DNA from: Hanleya hanleyi
Lineage: Eukaryota > Mollusca > Polyplacophora > Lepidopleurida > Hanleyidae
DNA length: 64,000 nucleotides
Assembly (NCBI GenBank): GCA_036873755.1
Contig: JAVTVY010019608.1
Coordinates: forward strand, 1-64,000
Direction: 5' to 3'
In this document: piece by piece, positions 22,070 through 29,750 of the stretch
Layout of the letters: each line of letters starts with the position of its first letter
Numbering within the stretch: the stretch's first letter is position 1
Position numbers and translations under genes: made by a program
The notes under the pieces: model-generated
The model's input: the letters and a program-made list of their open reading frames with translations, nothing else
What the model was told of the DNA's origin: nothing
Databases searched by the model: none

Positions 22070-22857
22070 TATACAAAGTGGGGAGCACGTGCTTGTCGAA
22101 AATGAAGTGTCAGCACCACTTTTCCTCGTTCGAATGCCACCGGTCGTCCCGTGTCATTTCTTAAATCCACCGTGATAGTGTTGATGTCGGTTTGTCGTAC
22201 GGGTAGGTAGAGCATGTGAGTGAAACTGTGGGTAACTTGATCTCCATACGTTTTTTTAATGGGGACCACCCGTAACAGAGGTGTGTTGATATCGCCTACG
22301 ATGTGGTTGTCGACCACGTCCGAGTACACGTAGAGTCCGTACATACCCGACTTCATATCCATCGGGATCTGGCCTTGGTGGGCGGTGGGACCAGCGTACG
22401 TCTGTAGATCGGAACCCAGCATTTGCTGTAGGATAGGACTCAGTACGACACTCACGTTGGCGGTGAGGATGATCTGTGCCTTGTCGTTGTGTGCGTTGTA
22501 ATCGAAGTCCACGTGATTCTTGAAGGGAACGGTTTTGGCGGGTTTTGAAACATTCGTGACCTCCCGTAGAGCCTTATAATGCAACAGTCTTGTCATCCCA
22601 CCCATGAACTCCTTGGGAGTATCGTATTGGCCTTCGGGGAGAGTGAGTCGGGTGTCTTTGCCTTCGTAGGTCACCTCGTACCACACTGCATTGGCTCGCA
22701 CGTTGTACCACGAGTAAGGGTATTGGATATCCACAAGGCCACATTCCCAGCGTCCAGATAAATGCAACGGTTGCGGTAACTGGGTCACGTACTTGGCCAA
22801 GGTGTTGTCAGGAAACACATCCAGCGAACTGTTACTGGGTAGGGTGAGGTAAAACAT
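22069..22857 (-). CDS. Penton-like minor capsid protein candidate
   Basis: 262 residues, intact. It opens MFYLTLPSNSSLDVFPDNT, has WECGLVDIQYPYSWYNV about residues 38-54 and ends DTGRPVAFERGKVVLTLHF. This is a recurrent protein of invertebrate Maverick-like elements, predicted to form a single jelly roll as in pentons (family knowledge plus inference). No TATA box is obvious upstream; a CTG-repeat lies just before the start. It heads the tight four-gene series penton-core-capsid-protease. Confidence 0.7.
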   Translation of the reverse strand: MFYLTLPSNSSLDVFPDNTLAKYVTQLPQPLHLSGRWECGLVDIQYPYSWYNVRANAVWYEVTYEGKDTRLTLPEGQYDTPKEFMGGMTRLLHYKALREVTNVSKPAKTVPFKNHVDFDYNAHNDKAQIILTANVSVVLSPILQQMLGSDLQTYAGPTAHQGQIPMDMKSGMYGLYVYSDVVDNHIVGDINTPLLRVVPIKKTYGDQVTHSFTHMLYLPVRQTDINTITVDLRNDTGRPVAFERGKVVLTLHFRQARAPHFV

Positions 22858-22893
22858 GGCGACTGAGCTGTCCTGCTGCTGCTGCTGTTGGTT

Positions 22894-23470
22894 TTAATAC
22901 ATGTTCCAGGCCTTGGGCGGTTGTGTCCGGCGTCGTGTTCGTCGCGATGACTTGCTACGTGTCACGGCTCTGGAGATGTGGGGTGTCTTGATCAAGGGTG
23001 TTTTTTTAGAGGCGTGAAAAGGTGCCCTTTGTGGTGGTGTTTTGGGGGGTGACTCCGGTTCCCAATCGGCTTCCCAAGAAGGTAGTGGGCCACTCGGCGA
23101 TTGCTGGGTCCGCTGCATCCAGGCCCAGCGCTGGGGGTTCCCCACCAATTCCTGTGGGCGGTACCCCTGGTAATGGCGGCTGTTGGAGCGGTGCTGAGGT
23201 CGGCGGTGTGTCGCGTGGTGGTGGTGGTGGTGGTGGTGGTGGTGCTGGGGTAGAGAGGGTTTTGTATTGGTCCATGAACGTCAAGTACCGTTGAAGCGTC
23301 TCGTTGTACCGTTGTACTTTCTCACTGTCGCTTAACCCCGGTCTTTGTAAGATCTGTTGCATCTCTTCATCGAGGGTGGGACAGGGTAGGGCGATTGGAG
23401 GTTTGGAAGGAGCCGTGGTTCCACGAGGATCATTTTTTTCGTGTGGTTCATTGTCGGCCGAAGAGTCCAC
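22894..23470 (-). pseudogene. Proline-rich virion-type protein, frameshifted and without ATG start
   Basis: Frame 23470-23006 has PTLDEEMQQILQRPGLSDSE, then NETLQRYLTFMDQYKTL, then a run of ten prolines. It has no in-frame ATG before residue 37 (ATG at 23362). A second frame (23148-22894) overlaps it and carries a basic C-terminus (SKSSRRTRRRTQPPKAW) of the kind expected to end this protein. The simplest reading is one gene with a frameshift near 23110-23150. The first frame overlaps the end of the preceding gene by 23 bp. In related elements a Pro-rich protein with a basic tail occupies this place. Function unknown. Confidence 0.5.
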
Positions 23471-23792
23471 CCAATACTGGACTCAACACGGAAGCGGCCA
23501 ACGGTGCTAATATGGCCCCGAGAAAGCCGCCTTTCTGTAACACCTTTTTCTTTTGTGTTTGAGAGACTCGCTTCTGGACTAGGGTTCGGAGACCTGTCTT
23601 ATGCTCGGTGAATTTGGTCTTCTGAGCCGGAGTCAGTGGTACGGTGCCTTTTAACATGTTGTACCCGATCTCGCACAGACAGCGTACAAGGTCAGGGTCC
23701 CCACCGTGTACAATGGTTCGGACCAACTCGGGTGGGGCCGTCTTCAATACACGGAGCGTCGGGGCGTGCTTCCGTACTCGCGCAGACATCAT
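23448..23792 (-). CDS. Small virion-type protein with hydrophobic Gly/Ala C-terminus
   Basis: 114 residues from ATG 23792. The N-terminal half is helical and charged (VRCLCEIGYNMLKGTVPLTP), then a Lys-rich segment KKKVLQKGGFLGAILAPLAA leads to a hydrophobic tail. This pattern is frequent in Maverick/adintovirus elements and recalls adenovirus pVI-like membrane-active proteins, but that is inference. A GATAAAAAG box (- strand, 23833-23825) lies 33 bp before the ATG. This gene probably begins the second transcription unit, just after the 3' stem-loop of the first. Confidence 0.65.
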   Translation of the reverse strand: MMSARVRKHAPTLRVLKTAPPELVRTIVHGGDPDLVRCLCEIGYNMLKGTVPLTPAQKTKFTEHKTGLRTLVQKRVSQTQKKKVLQKGGFLGAILAPLAASVLSPVLGGLFGRQ

Positions 23793-23880
23793 GTACAACT
23801 AATGCTAGAACCCACAACTCTGCCCTTTTTATCTCTCTCAGAGAACAGAGACAAAGTCAACCATGATGTGGTATTAATTC

Positions 23881-23944
23881 TTTTTATTATCCCCATCATC
23901 AAACACACACACTCCAGCTGGGGGAGCCACTGTGGGTGTGTTTA
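23881..23944 (-). terminator. 3' stem-loop plus poly(A) signal after the ATPase gene
   Basis: Directly after the ATPase stop codon (23947) the - strand holds CACACCCACAGTGGCTCCCC and then an imperfect complementary arm ending in GTGTGTGTG, followed by GGGGATAATAAAAAG (about 23893-23879). Layout and loop (GGCTCCCCCAGC) match the element at 17843-17875. Confidence 0.6.
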
Positions 23945-23946
23945 CA

Positions 23947-24556
23947 TTATTTTTGCATGTACACGTGGTGGGTCTCTCCGGGAAAGATTCCGGTCCGTAG
24001 TCGAAGGTGATCGGGGGTGGCGTGCTTGAGGTCGAAGAGCATATACCCGTGCTGAGGGGTTGTCGCAGCTTTAAAGGCTTCCAACGCAAACGGTGTGCGG
24101 CCGGGATACATCTGTCTCGCCAGGTGCAGCAGTTGAGTGGTATCTCTCGGGTTTTTGAAGACCACCATTTAGTGGGCATTTAAGCTGATGTTCCGATGTT
24201 CTTTGTTTTTACTGAACAGATTCTGCACAATGTAGATGATGCTGAGCCGTCGATGATGGCTGCCTTTGGTAAAGAGTTGGATGACCCGCGCATCCGTCTC
24301 CGCAATGAGATCATCCAGAACCACCAAGGTGTCGGGGTTCCAAATCGGCCAGGTTAGGTAGGCCTTCCACGAACGTGATGTGGGGCATTGCTGCATACGC
24401 TGCCTGCCATTCTCCGTAACACCACACGACTCGAGCAATAGATGGGGTGATCATGCTGTCGGCGTGTTGAAGGAGCTTCCTGATGAAGTGCGTTTTGCCG
24501 GAACCCGTCGGTCCTGCGATGACGCAAGTGAAGGGATGCTGCCACCGAGGGTCCAT
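23947..24556 (-). pseudogene. Genome-packaging ATPase (FtsK/HerA, A32-like), disrupted
   Basis: First frame from ATG 24556 has the Walker A motif GPTGSGKT (residues 15-22) after HPFTCVIA. Family-like residues (ERVTTTAHTVRT) precede the ATG in frame, so the original start may lie further up. Around 24320-24345 the reading moves by one base into the frame carrying the Walker B segment TLVVLDDLI. That frame is closed by an in-frame TAA at 24169-24171, where the family has an aromatic residue, then reopens to 23947 (VVFKNPRDTTQ...). So there are two lesions, one frameshift and one nonsense. Polinton packaging ATPases drive DNA into the capsid; this copy should be inactive. Assembly error cannot be excluded. 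Confidence 0.75.
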
Positions 24557-25004
24557 GGTTCGAACTGTATGCGCTGTCGTGGTAACCCGCTCTTGTAAAT
24601 TTGGTACGAGTGAACTGGAGTGGTGGTGGTGGTGGGTACAACGTCGGTCGTCGTTGTCTGTCCACTGTGAGGGATGAAATCCGGTGGGTTTTCAGACGTA
24701 GTGGTGTACTTGGTGTAGGTGTTGACTGTATACTCGGTGTGGAGCTCGATGTGGCTTGTACACGTGGTTTGGTGGTGGTGATGACTGGGCTCGTTTCGAT
24801 CACGGAGGTGACTGGTGCTATCTGTAGACTGGTTTCACTGCCACTCACAGCTGGAGTTCTAAGTTGGTTAAGTAGCGTGCTGACATAAGCTGCGTCGTAA
24901 AACACACCTCCGTACAACACACTCAGCGGGGTTAGCAATATCACCACTTGCGCTTTGCGCGTTTTGGGAGACGCTGTGTTCAGAGGCAGCTGCTGCTTCT
25001 CCAT
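24557..25004 (-). CDS. Thr/Ser/Pro-rich single-pass membrane protein
   Basis: ATG at 25004. Residues about 19-36 (AQVVILLTPLSVLYGGVF) form a likely membrane segment; about 50-130 are rich in Thr, Ser and Pro (SSTPSIQSTPTPSTP), mucin-like. The open frame continues to 24354, but from about residue 149 it overlaps the ATPase in another frame and is probably not conserved there; the true C-terminus is uncertain. A TATAAAG box (25059-25053, - strand) is ~50 bp upstream, inside the end of the integrase gene. Role unknown; it could be an envelope or stalk-type protein. Confidence 0.45.
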
Positions 25005-25054
25005 AGCACCGTGGTCGAACGTGGAATGAAGGATGACGGTAGTGGTGTCTGGCT

Positions 25055-25816
25055 TTATAGTCGTTTCACCTGGTTGGCGCCACCCAGGAACTGCGATTGC
25101 CTGGGGTGCAAGACACGCCGGACTTGGGCTTCATTGCGTTGGGTCACGGTAATGGGGACTCTCTCTATACTCCGGTGATAGGCTCGATTGTAACCACTCA
25201 TAAGTTTCGGGAGAAAATCGATGTACCGCCTTGTATTCTTATAGGTGAAATATTTATACATGCGGCCTTTGAATGTCCTGTTGAACATTTCCACCACGGA
25301 AGCCTTGGTCTCGTTGTACGTATGGAAGAAAAACACCTTCTGGGCTTTCAGAAACTGTTGGAACGGTCTGTTGAGGAATTCCGTGCCTTCGTCAGTTTGC
25401 AAATACATCGGTTTGCGCCCGGTCTTGAAGATGTCTATGAACGCCGCTATGAGATTCGCCCCCGTTTTCGTCCGGATGGGTACCATCCACGCATACTTCG
25501 ACAGGATATCAATGCACGTCAAGATATACCGATTCCCATCGTTGTGTCTGGCAAAGGCGCTCATATCGACCAAATCCGCTTGCCATTGGGCATCTAGTCC
25601 TCCCACGATGACCCGGTTCCGTAGAAAATGGCGACGGGCAGCTCGATGTAAGGTATAGGTGTCTTGTTTTCTTAACCAATCTCGGACTTGAGCACGTTGT
25701 ATCCCCTGGGGTTTGGCCGCTCGATCGAGAGCCGTCAATGCACTATAGGCCGCCGGACTGTCGGGACTGTATCCAACTGTCGGGACTGTATCCAACACCT
25801 TCTCCCAGCTCTTCAT
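25055..25816 (-). CDS. Retroviral-type (rve) integrase, C-terminally truncated
   Basis: 253 residues. The catalytic core shows the three acidic residues of the DDE triad: WQADLVDM (Asp81), LQTDEGTEF (Asp142) and ASVVEMFNRT (Glu176), then YNRAYHRSIERVPITV typical of the fold's end. The N-terminus (PAAYSALTALDRAAK...DTYTLHR) matches the helical region of Maverick integrases. The SH3/chromodomain-like C-terminal part expected after about residue 240 is missing: the frame ends inside the next gene's TATA region. A 19-bp tandem duplication (ACTGTCGGGACTGTATCCA twice, about 25753-25795) lies in the first 20 codons and changes the local frame. The enzyme inserts element ends into target DNA with 6-bp duplication. 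A TATAAATA box is at 25858-25851. Confidence 0.8.
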   Translation of the reverse strand: MKSWEKVLDTVPTVGYSPDSPAAYSALTALDRAAKPQGIQRAQVRDWLRKQDTYTLHRAARRHFLRNRVIVGGLDAQWQADLVDMSAFARHNDGNRYILTCIDILSKYAWMVPIRTKTGANLIAAFIDIFKTGRKPMYLQTDEGTEFLNRPFQQFLKAQKVFFFHTYNETKASVVEMFNRTFKGRMYKYFTYKNTRRYIDFLPKLMSGYNRAYHRSIERVPITVTQRNEAQVRRVLHPRQSQFLGGANQVKRL

Positions 25817-25843
25817 GGTGACAAATGATGATGGACCCTGGCT

Positions 25844-26313
25844 CTATCGTTTATTTATAACGGTTATATCTTGGACCGGAGTTTCTTTCTGATTTTCTTC
25901 GTTGGCTTCTGCCGGCACATTGTCCATGGTAAATGACCAGACCAACTCGTCTGATGACCGCTCTTCCTCTGTAAGCACTTGATCCACATCTACCACGGCA
26001 TCTTCCAATGCAGACCATAGATCAGGGTGAAGGGTAAAATGCACTGTACCCCTATCTAGCCGAGCCAATTGAGCAAAGAAGGGGCCGCGTCGGATGTACA
26101 CATCGTGACACAAGTGAATGAGGTCGCCGTCCAGTTCACCAGACAACACCCGTTTGAATTTGGCCCAGCCCTCCCGAGACAAACGAATGTGAGCCGAGCA
26201 CGGTTGTGTAGGGTCCGCATCACAGATGTCTCCCACCTCCTCCATGATATCGACCTTATCAGGAAAACCTCGGGGATCAAGCTGAGAAACGCCCGTATTA
26301 TATGCTCCGTCAT
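25844..26313 (-). CDS. Unknown provirus gene, paralogue 1 (N-terminal frameshift)
   Basis: The open frame extends up to 26389, but its first codons contain the TATA box (26360-26353), so that cannot be the start. The first ATG after the TATA box (26313) reads MTEHIIRAFLSLIP in another frame, which resembles the start of paralogue 2 (MSPVLRAIVPLTP). A frameshift near 26250-26275 therefore separates this N-terminus from the main body. The body holds KFKRVLSGELDGDLIHL and a YIRRGPFFAQL motif, shared with the neighbour, and an acidic C-terminus. I do not recognise the family; probably a regulatory or early protein given position (inference). Confidence 0.5.
25851..25858 (-). promoter_or_regulatory. 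TATA box of the integrase gene, inside the preceding gene's end
   Basis: GTTATAAATAAACGATAG on the - strand encodes the last residues and stop of paralogue 1 and also gives TATAAATA 35 bp before the integrase ATG. The same arrangement is seen for the membrane-protein gene (TATAAAG 25059-25053). Confidence 0.6.
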
Positions 26314-26352
26314 GATCAGTACGTGAATGGTTCCAGATTTGACTGTCTCTCG

Positions 26353-26360
26353 TATTTATA
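26353..26360 (-). promoter_or_regulatory. TATA box of paralogue 1 with downstream conserved block
   Basis: TATAAATACGAGAGACAGTC on the - strand (26360-26341). The block CGAGAGACAGTC recurs immediately after the TATA-like box of paralogue 2 (26952-26941) and, diverged, at about 27028. Confidence 0.65.
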
Positions 26361-26406
26361 GGGAGAAAATGTTTATGACGTGAGATCAAAGGATGGGGTG
26401 GTCATG

Positions 26407-26901
26407 TCACTGGGCTGACAGTCTAGCCGGATAATCAATGGCGTCGTCGTCTGCCTCCGCTTCATTGCTAGAAATTTGTTCATTGGGTTCTGCCGCCGCT
26501 TCACTCAGGGCACGAGCCCACTCCAACTGAACAGCTGACCGCTCGTCCGGTGTAAACAGCTCGTCCACGATAGGCACCACTTTCTCGAAGGCTGTCCACA
26601 GATGGAGGTCTAGGGTGAAGCCTCGCGTAGGGTCTTGGTAACGGCCCAGGCGTGGGAAGAAGGGTCCACGTTGTACGTAGATGGCATTGTCTATGTGGAT
26701 GAGGTTTCCATCGAGCTCACCACTCAACACCCGTTTACATTTGGTCCAGCGGTCACGGTGTAGCGTAACCGTTTTCGATGCGGTCTCAGCGCACGACCAG
26801 CAAACATCTCCACGGTCTTCAACGATGGTGACTTTATCTTCATAGACGTGTAACCCCACCCTGGGTGTAAGGGGAACGATGGCTCGTAGGACTGGTGACA
26901 T
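26407..26901 (-). CDS. Unknown provirus gene, paralogue 2
   Basis: 164 residues from ATG 26901. Upstream in-frame ATGs (26981 and others) exist because the promoter-plus-start segment is duplicated. Shared with paralogue 1: GDVCW/GDICD, the near-identical KRVLSGELDGNLIHI, YVQRGPFFPRL, HLWTAFEKVV and an E-rich tail. The conserved block KRVLSGELDG..IH is the best family signature. Three Cys residues near the N-terminus (CWSC plus one) could bind metal or be incidental. Adjacent paralogues in the same orientation show tandem duplication followed by divergence. A CATAAATA box is at 26959-26952. Function unknown. Confidence 0.55.
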   Translation of the reverse strand: MSPVLRAIVPLTPRVGLHVYEDKVTIVEDRGDVCWSCAETASKTVTLHRDRWTKCKRVLSGELDGNLIHIDNAIYVQRGPFFPRLGRYQDPTRGFTLDLHLWTAFEKVVPIVDELFTPDERSAVQLEWARALSEAAAEPNEQISSNEAEADDDAIDYPARLSAQ

Positions 26902-27040
26902 GGTTGACCCAATGACGAACGGTGAATGACACACACTCTGACTGTCTCTCGTATTTATGGTCAGGTCCCTCGGTGACATGGTTGACCCAGTGACGATCGG
27001 TGAATGACGCACACTGTGACTGACCCTCGTATATATCGGT
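26899..27040 (-). promoter_or_regulatory. Tandemly duplicated promoter of paralogue 2
   Basis: Two ~80-bp copies, each with a TATA-like box (27036-27030 and 26959-26952), the ACGAG..CAGTC block, ATTCACCGxTCGTCA and GGTCAACCATGTCACC including the start ATG. Translation could start in either copy. Confidence 0.6.
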
Positions 27041-27094
27041 TGCACATACGCGCATCTGTGGAGGCTCTGAAGAGCCGTTCTTTTTCTGTCGCTG

Positions 27095-27421
27095 TCATTG
27101 CCACAGCGTCAGGGTCAATAGGGCAAAGACCATTACTAGGCCAACGAGCCGTCGCTGGTTCCGGCGTGAGCGCTCGTGATCCATAATCCGGGCATCAAGG
27201 ATGGCTGTCATAGTCCAGTAGTGGTGAGTGATAGCACACCTCTCCATCGTGTGCACTCTGTCGAGGACCGCTTCTGTGAACTCTTTCAGGATCTGGCGTC
27301 GCCCCTCGTTGTCGTCGCCATCTGCAAATATGGACCGAACCACTGCTCGGTAACCCGTGAGTGAATTAACCACGGTCGCATGCTGTAAAATGCGAGTCGC
27401 ATAGGGATGGGTGTCCGTCAT
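27095..27421 (-). CDS. Small tail-anchored membrane protein of the provirus
   Basis: 108 residues, ATG 27421. Residues about 1-85 are polar and probably helical; RRNQRRLVGLVMVFALLTLT at the C-terminus is a basic cluster followed by a single membrane segment, so the protein is likely tail-anchored. First gene of the - strand series, with TATAAAA (27474-27468) 47 bp upstream. No family recognised. Confidence 0.55.
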   Translation of the reverse strand: MTDTHPYATRILQHATVVNSLTGYRAVVRSIFADGDDNEGRRQILKEFTEAVLDRVHTMERCAITHHYWTMTAILDARIMDHERSRRNQRRLVGLVMVFALLTLTLWQ

Positions 27422-27467
27422 GGCTCTGTAACCGTAGGAATGGGGGTGTGGGATCCAGAGGGACGTG

Positions 27468-27474
27468 TTTTATA
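27468..27474 (-). promoter_or_regulatory. TATA box of the small membrane protein gene
   Basis: TCTATAAAAC on the - strand 47 bp before ATG 27421, the same spacing as other genes in the provirus. Confidence 0.6.
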
Positions 27475-27636
27475 GACCATGTCACACATGCGCGCCTAGG
27501 CGTAGCTCTACGGGTGTAGTCCATGATACGTACTATTCTGATTGGTTAGTGCAAAAAGAGAGCAACAACAACAAAGATTACAGCGCCGGAGGCGCTCCTG
27601 GATCCCCTGGAAAATCTTCTCCACGTCTCATGGTAT

Positions 27637-27870
27637 AGCTCCGGTGAGGCAGGCTCAGGCTGGTGAAGCTCAGGCAAGTAGCTCCTCTCGTCAGATAGGC
27701 TCAGGCTGGTCAGGCAGGCTCAGGCTGGGCAGGTCAAGCAGGCCAATAAATGCAGCAATGCCCTAAAAATTTCCACTTTTATACACCTAAATAAAAGTAC
27801 CCGGATGCAGGCGCGGACGTAAGCGAAAGCATTCTAATACCCGGATGTAGGCGCAGACGTGAGCGAAATT
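27637..27870. repeat. Copy of the zinc-finger upstream module near the right end
   Basis: GGCAGGCTCAGGCTGG arrays, GCAGCAATGCCCTAAA, CTTTTATACACC and GTACCCGGATGCAGGCGCGG match 18975-19145 in the same orientation. A TATA-like box is thus present but no gene follows it on the - strand. 27480-28057 otherwise holds no gene. Confidence 0.75.
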
Positions 27871-28057
27871 CTAGTACGCGTCCATTGGTTCTTTTATCGA
27901 TCGCTCATTGGCTCTTTTTCTTGACCGCTGATTGATCCAAATGGAACTGCCCATCCTTCCCAGGTTAATTTACAATCCCATTTTTGTGTTGAAGCTCTGT
28001 ATATCGATGCCGCAACATTGTTGCCGAACATTGCCGAAAGGGAGACCTTTGACCTTC

Positions 28058-28522
28058 ATACGACTCCATCGGACCAATAGTGGCTCACCTAGACCCCAAA
28101 ACGCCTATTTCCATACACTTTGTCTACTGCGCATGCGCAGAATGACGTCAGTTCCACGTCACATGCATCTCGTCGGATGCCTCTTCACGAATGCTTCACT
28201 TTGACATCTCACTCGATCCAATCGGTACACTACGGACCCCTCTCGCCCCTGAAGATTGCCGGAGAATGCCGGAGAATTTGGGACTACTTTCTGTCCGCTG
28301 AGGCAGACCGCATCACTACCAGACCGCATCACCGCGGAGGAATACACACGCCCGATTCACGCAGACCGGAAGTGACGTCACACTAGCGCAGAACAGTCCT
28401 GCGCACACCGCCACAAAACCTCCACAAAATCTCATACCTGCGCAGAACACTCCTGCGCACACCACTTTCTCGCGCATGCGCAGTGAGGCGCCAGTGACTC
28501 GAAATGCCCTTTGGTTACTACT
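28058..28522. repeat. Right terminal inverted repeat of the provirus
   Basis: Complement of 16591-17045, ending ...CCCTTTGGTTACTACT. It has only one copy of the ~152-bp inner unit. Confidence 0.9.
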
Positions 28523-28708
28523 CAGGGATAAATACATGGATAAATAGCATTGCATATGAGAAGTCTATAAAGAATAATAGAAAAGATTAACGGTCACGGT
28601 GACAATCTGTATCTAAGCTGATAAGGCTGTCATAGGCACTCGGTACAAATTATCCACTGTCTCGGTTGATTGCGAGCTTGTGTCTTTTGATGTGAATGGC
28701 TTCCTGAA

Positions 28709-28787
28709 AAAGTTGGAAGTATCTCCAACGAAACGTTTGCTCTACTGCAATAAAGAAGTTGTTATCCATAGAATAGCCCTGTGTTAT
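28709..28787 (-). repeat. Right arm of the repeat that hosts the provirus
   Basis: AAAGTTGGAAGTATCTCCAA through GTTATCCATAGAATAGCCCT: inverted relative to 16373-16455. Followed by ~30 bp and then ATTCAACAAACT (28819-28830), the same 12 bp that precedes the left arm. Confidence 0.8.
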
Positions 28788-28989
28788 ATACGCCGACTTC
28801 TAAATACATATCAAGGAAATTCAACAAACTAGATAAAATCACATGGTAAAATCGAATTTACCGGCGAGAACAGGGCGAGAATATTGGGCACCCCCAGGCG
28901 GGATTCTTTATTGTGCTCAGTCCACATACCACGTTAAGCTTGATTGGCTTCTAAGGTGAGGCGAGGTTCCCCGATCGCTCGGGACTTGT

Positions 28990-29750
28990 CCACTGGCTCT
29001 AACGAAAACGACAGGTATGGAAGACATGGGGGTTTCGCTTAACGAGACTCCTGGGCCCAAGCAGGCGCGACAGGATATGGTGGGTAGGGGAATACTGGTG
29101 CGCATGAGCAACTGGTTGTGGAACGCTTTACCTAGAACGAGATGTGTGAGATATGGGGTGTCATCCAACGAGACTCGTCGGCTCAGGCATATGCCACAGG
29201 ATATGATGGTTAGAGGAACAGGAATGCTCAAGCGCAAACGGAAGTGAGGCGCTTTACCGGAAACGAGAAGTTTGAGAGACCTGCGGGGCACGCCCATAGA
29301 GACGCCTGGACACAGGCAAGCTCCGTAGGGTGTGGTGGGTAGGCGAGAAGCTTTACCGAGAACGAGAGGGGTGACAGAGTTGAGGTTTCACCAAACGAGA
29401 AGCCTGGACTGAGGCATCCGCCATAAGGTAGCGTGCCACAGGATATGTTGGGTATTGAAGTGTGGGTGCGAATACGCAACCGGAAGTGGGGCGCTTTACC
29501 GATAACGAGAGGTGTGAGAGAGTTGAGAGTTTCACCTAACGAGAAGCCTGAACCGGGGCATCCGCCGTATGGTAGTGTGAGCATAGGTGTATGAGTGCGC
29601 TTGTGCAATCGGAAGGACTACCTCTGTACCTAGAACAAGAAGGGTGAGAGATTTGTGGGTTTCGCCCAACTAGACTACCGGGCCCATGCCCGGGCCCATG
29701 CACCGTAGAATATGGTGGGAAGCGCATTATGGGTCTGGTTACTCTGTTAG
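28990..29750. repeat. Diverged satellite, ~100-143-bp unit, six copies
   Basis: AACGAGACTCCTGGGCCCAA-type blocks near 29040, 29168, 29296, 29395, 29538 and 29668, each followed by a CAGGATATGGTGG-type block and a GCTTTACC..AACGAGA block. Open frames across it follow the repeat. Confidence 0.75.

Larger units (their letters stand above)
16591..28522 (-). mobile_element. Polinton/Maverick-like provirus lacking DNA polymerase B
   Basis: The 11,932-bp unit is bounded by inverted repeats whose tips are AGTAGTAACCAAAGGGCATT (left) and its complement (right). Flanking hexamers are CAGCGA (16585-16590) and CAGGGA (28523-28528), a 6-bp target duplication with one change, as expected for Polinton integration. 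All genes lie on the - strand: integrase, FtsK/HerA-type ATPase, adenain-like protease, penton-like and major-capsid candidates, small virion-type proteins, a C2H2 protein and three genes of unknown function. This set defines the Polinton/adintovirus realm. A protein-primed polymerase B, normally over 1000 residues, is absent and there is no gap large enough to hold one. Several genes are damaged (ATPase, integrase C-terminus, protease His, two N-termini), so this copy is probably not autonomous. Confidence 0.9.

Noticed and set aside
20880..22105. Long + strand frames opposite capsid and core genes
   Set aside because: Antisense to genes with clear family features.
24354..24556. C-terminal half of the membrane-protein frame
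   Set aside because: It overlaps the ATPase Walker A region in another frame; the ATPase frame has the family motif.
25097..25658. + strand frames of 137-166 codons opposite the integrase
   Set aside because: Shadows of the integrase; no features of their own.
16591..28522. DNA polymerase B gene
   Set aside because: Looked for a long frame or polymerase motifs on both strands; none found and no free space of the needed size.
28917..29727. Repeated 60-126-codon frames in 28.9-29.7 kb
   Set aside because: Follow the ~128-bp satellite unit.
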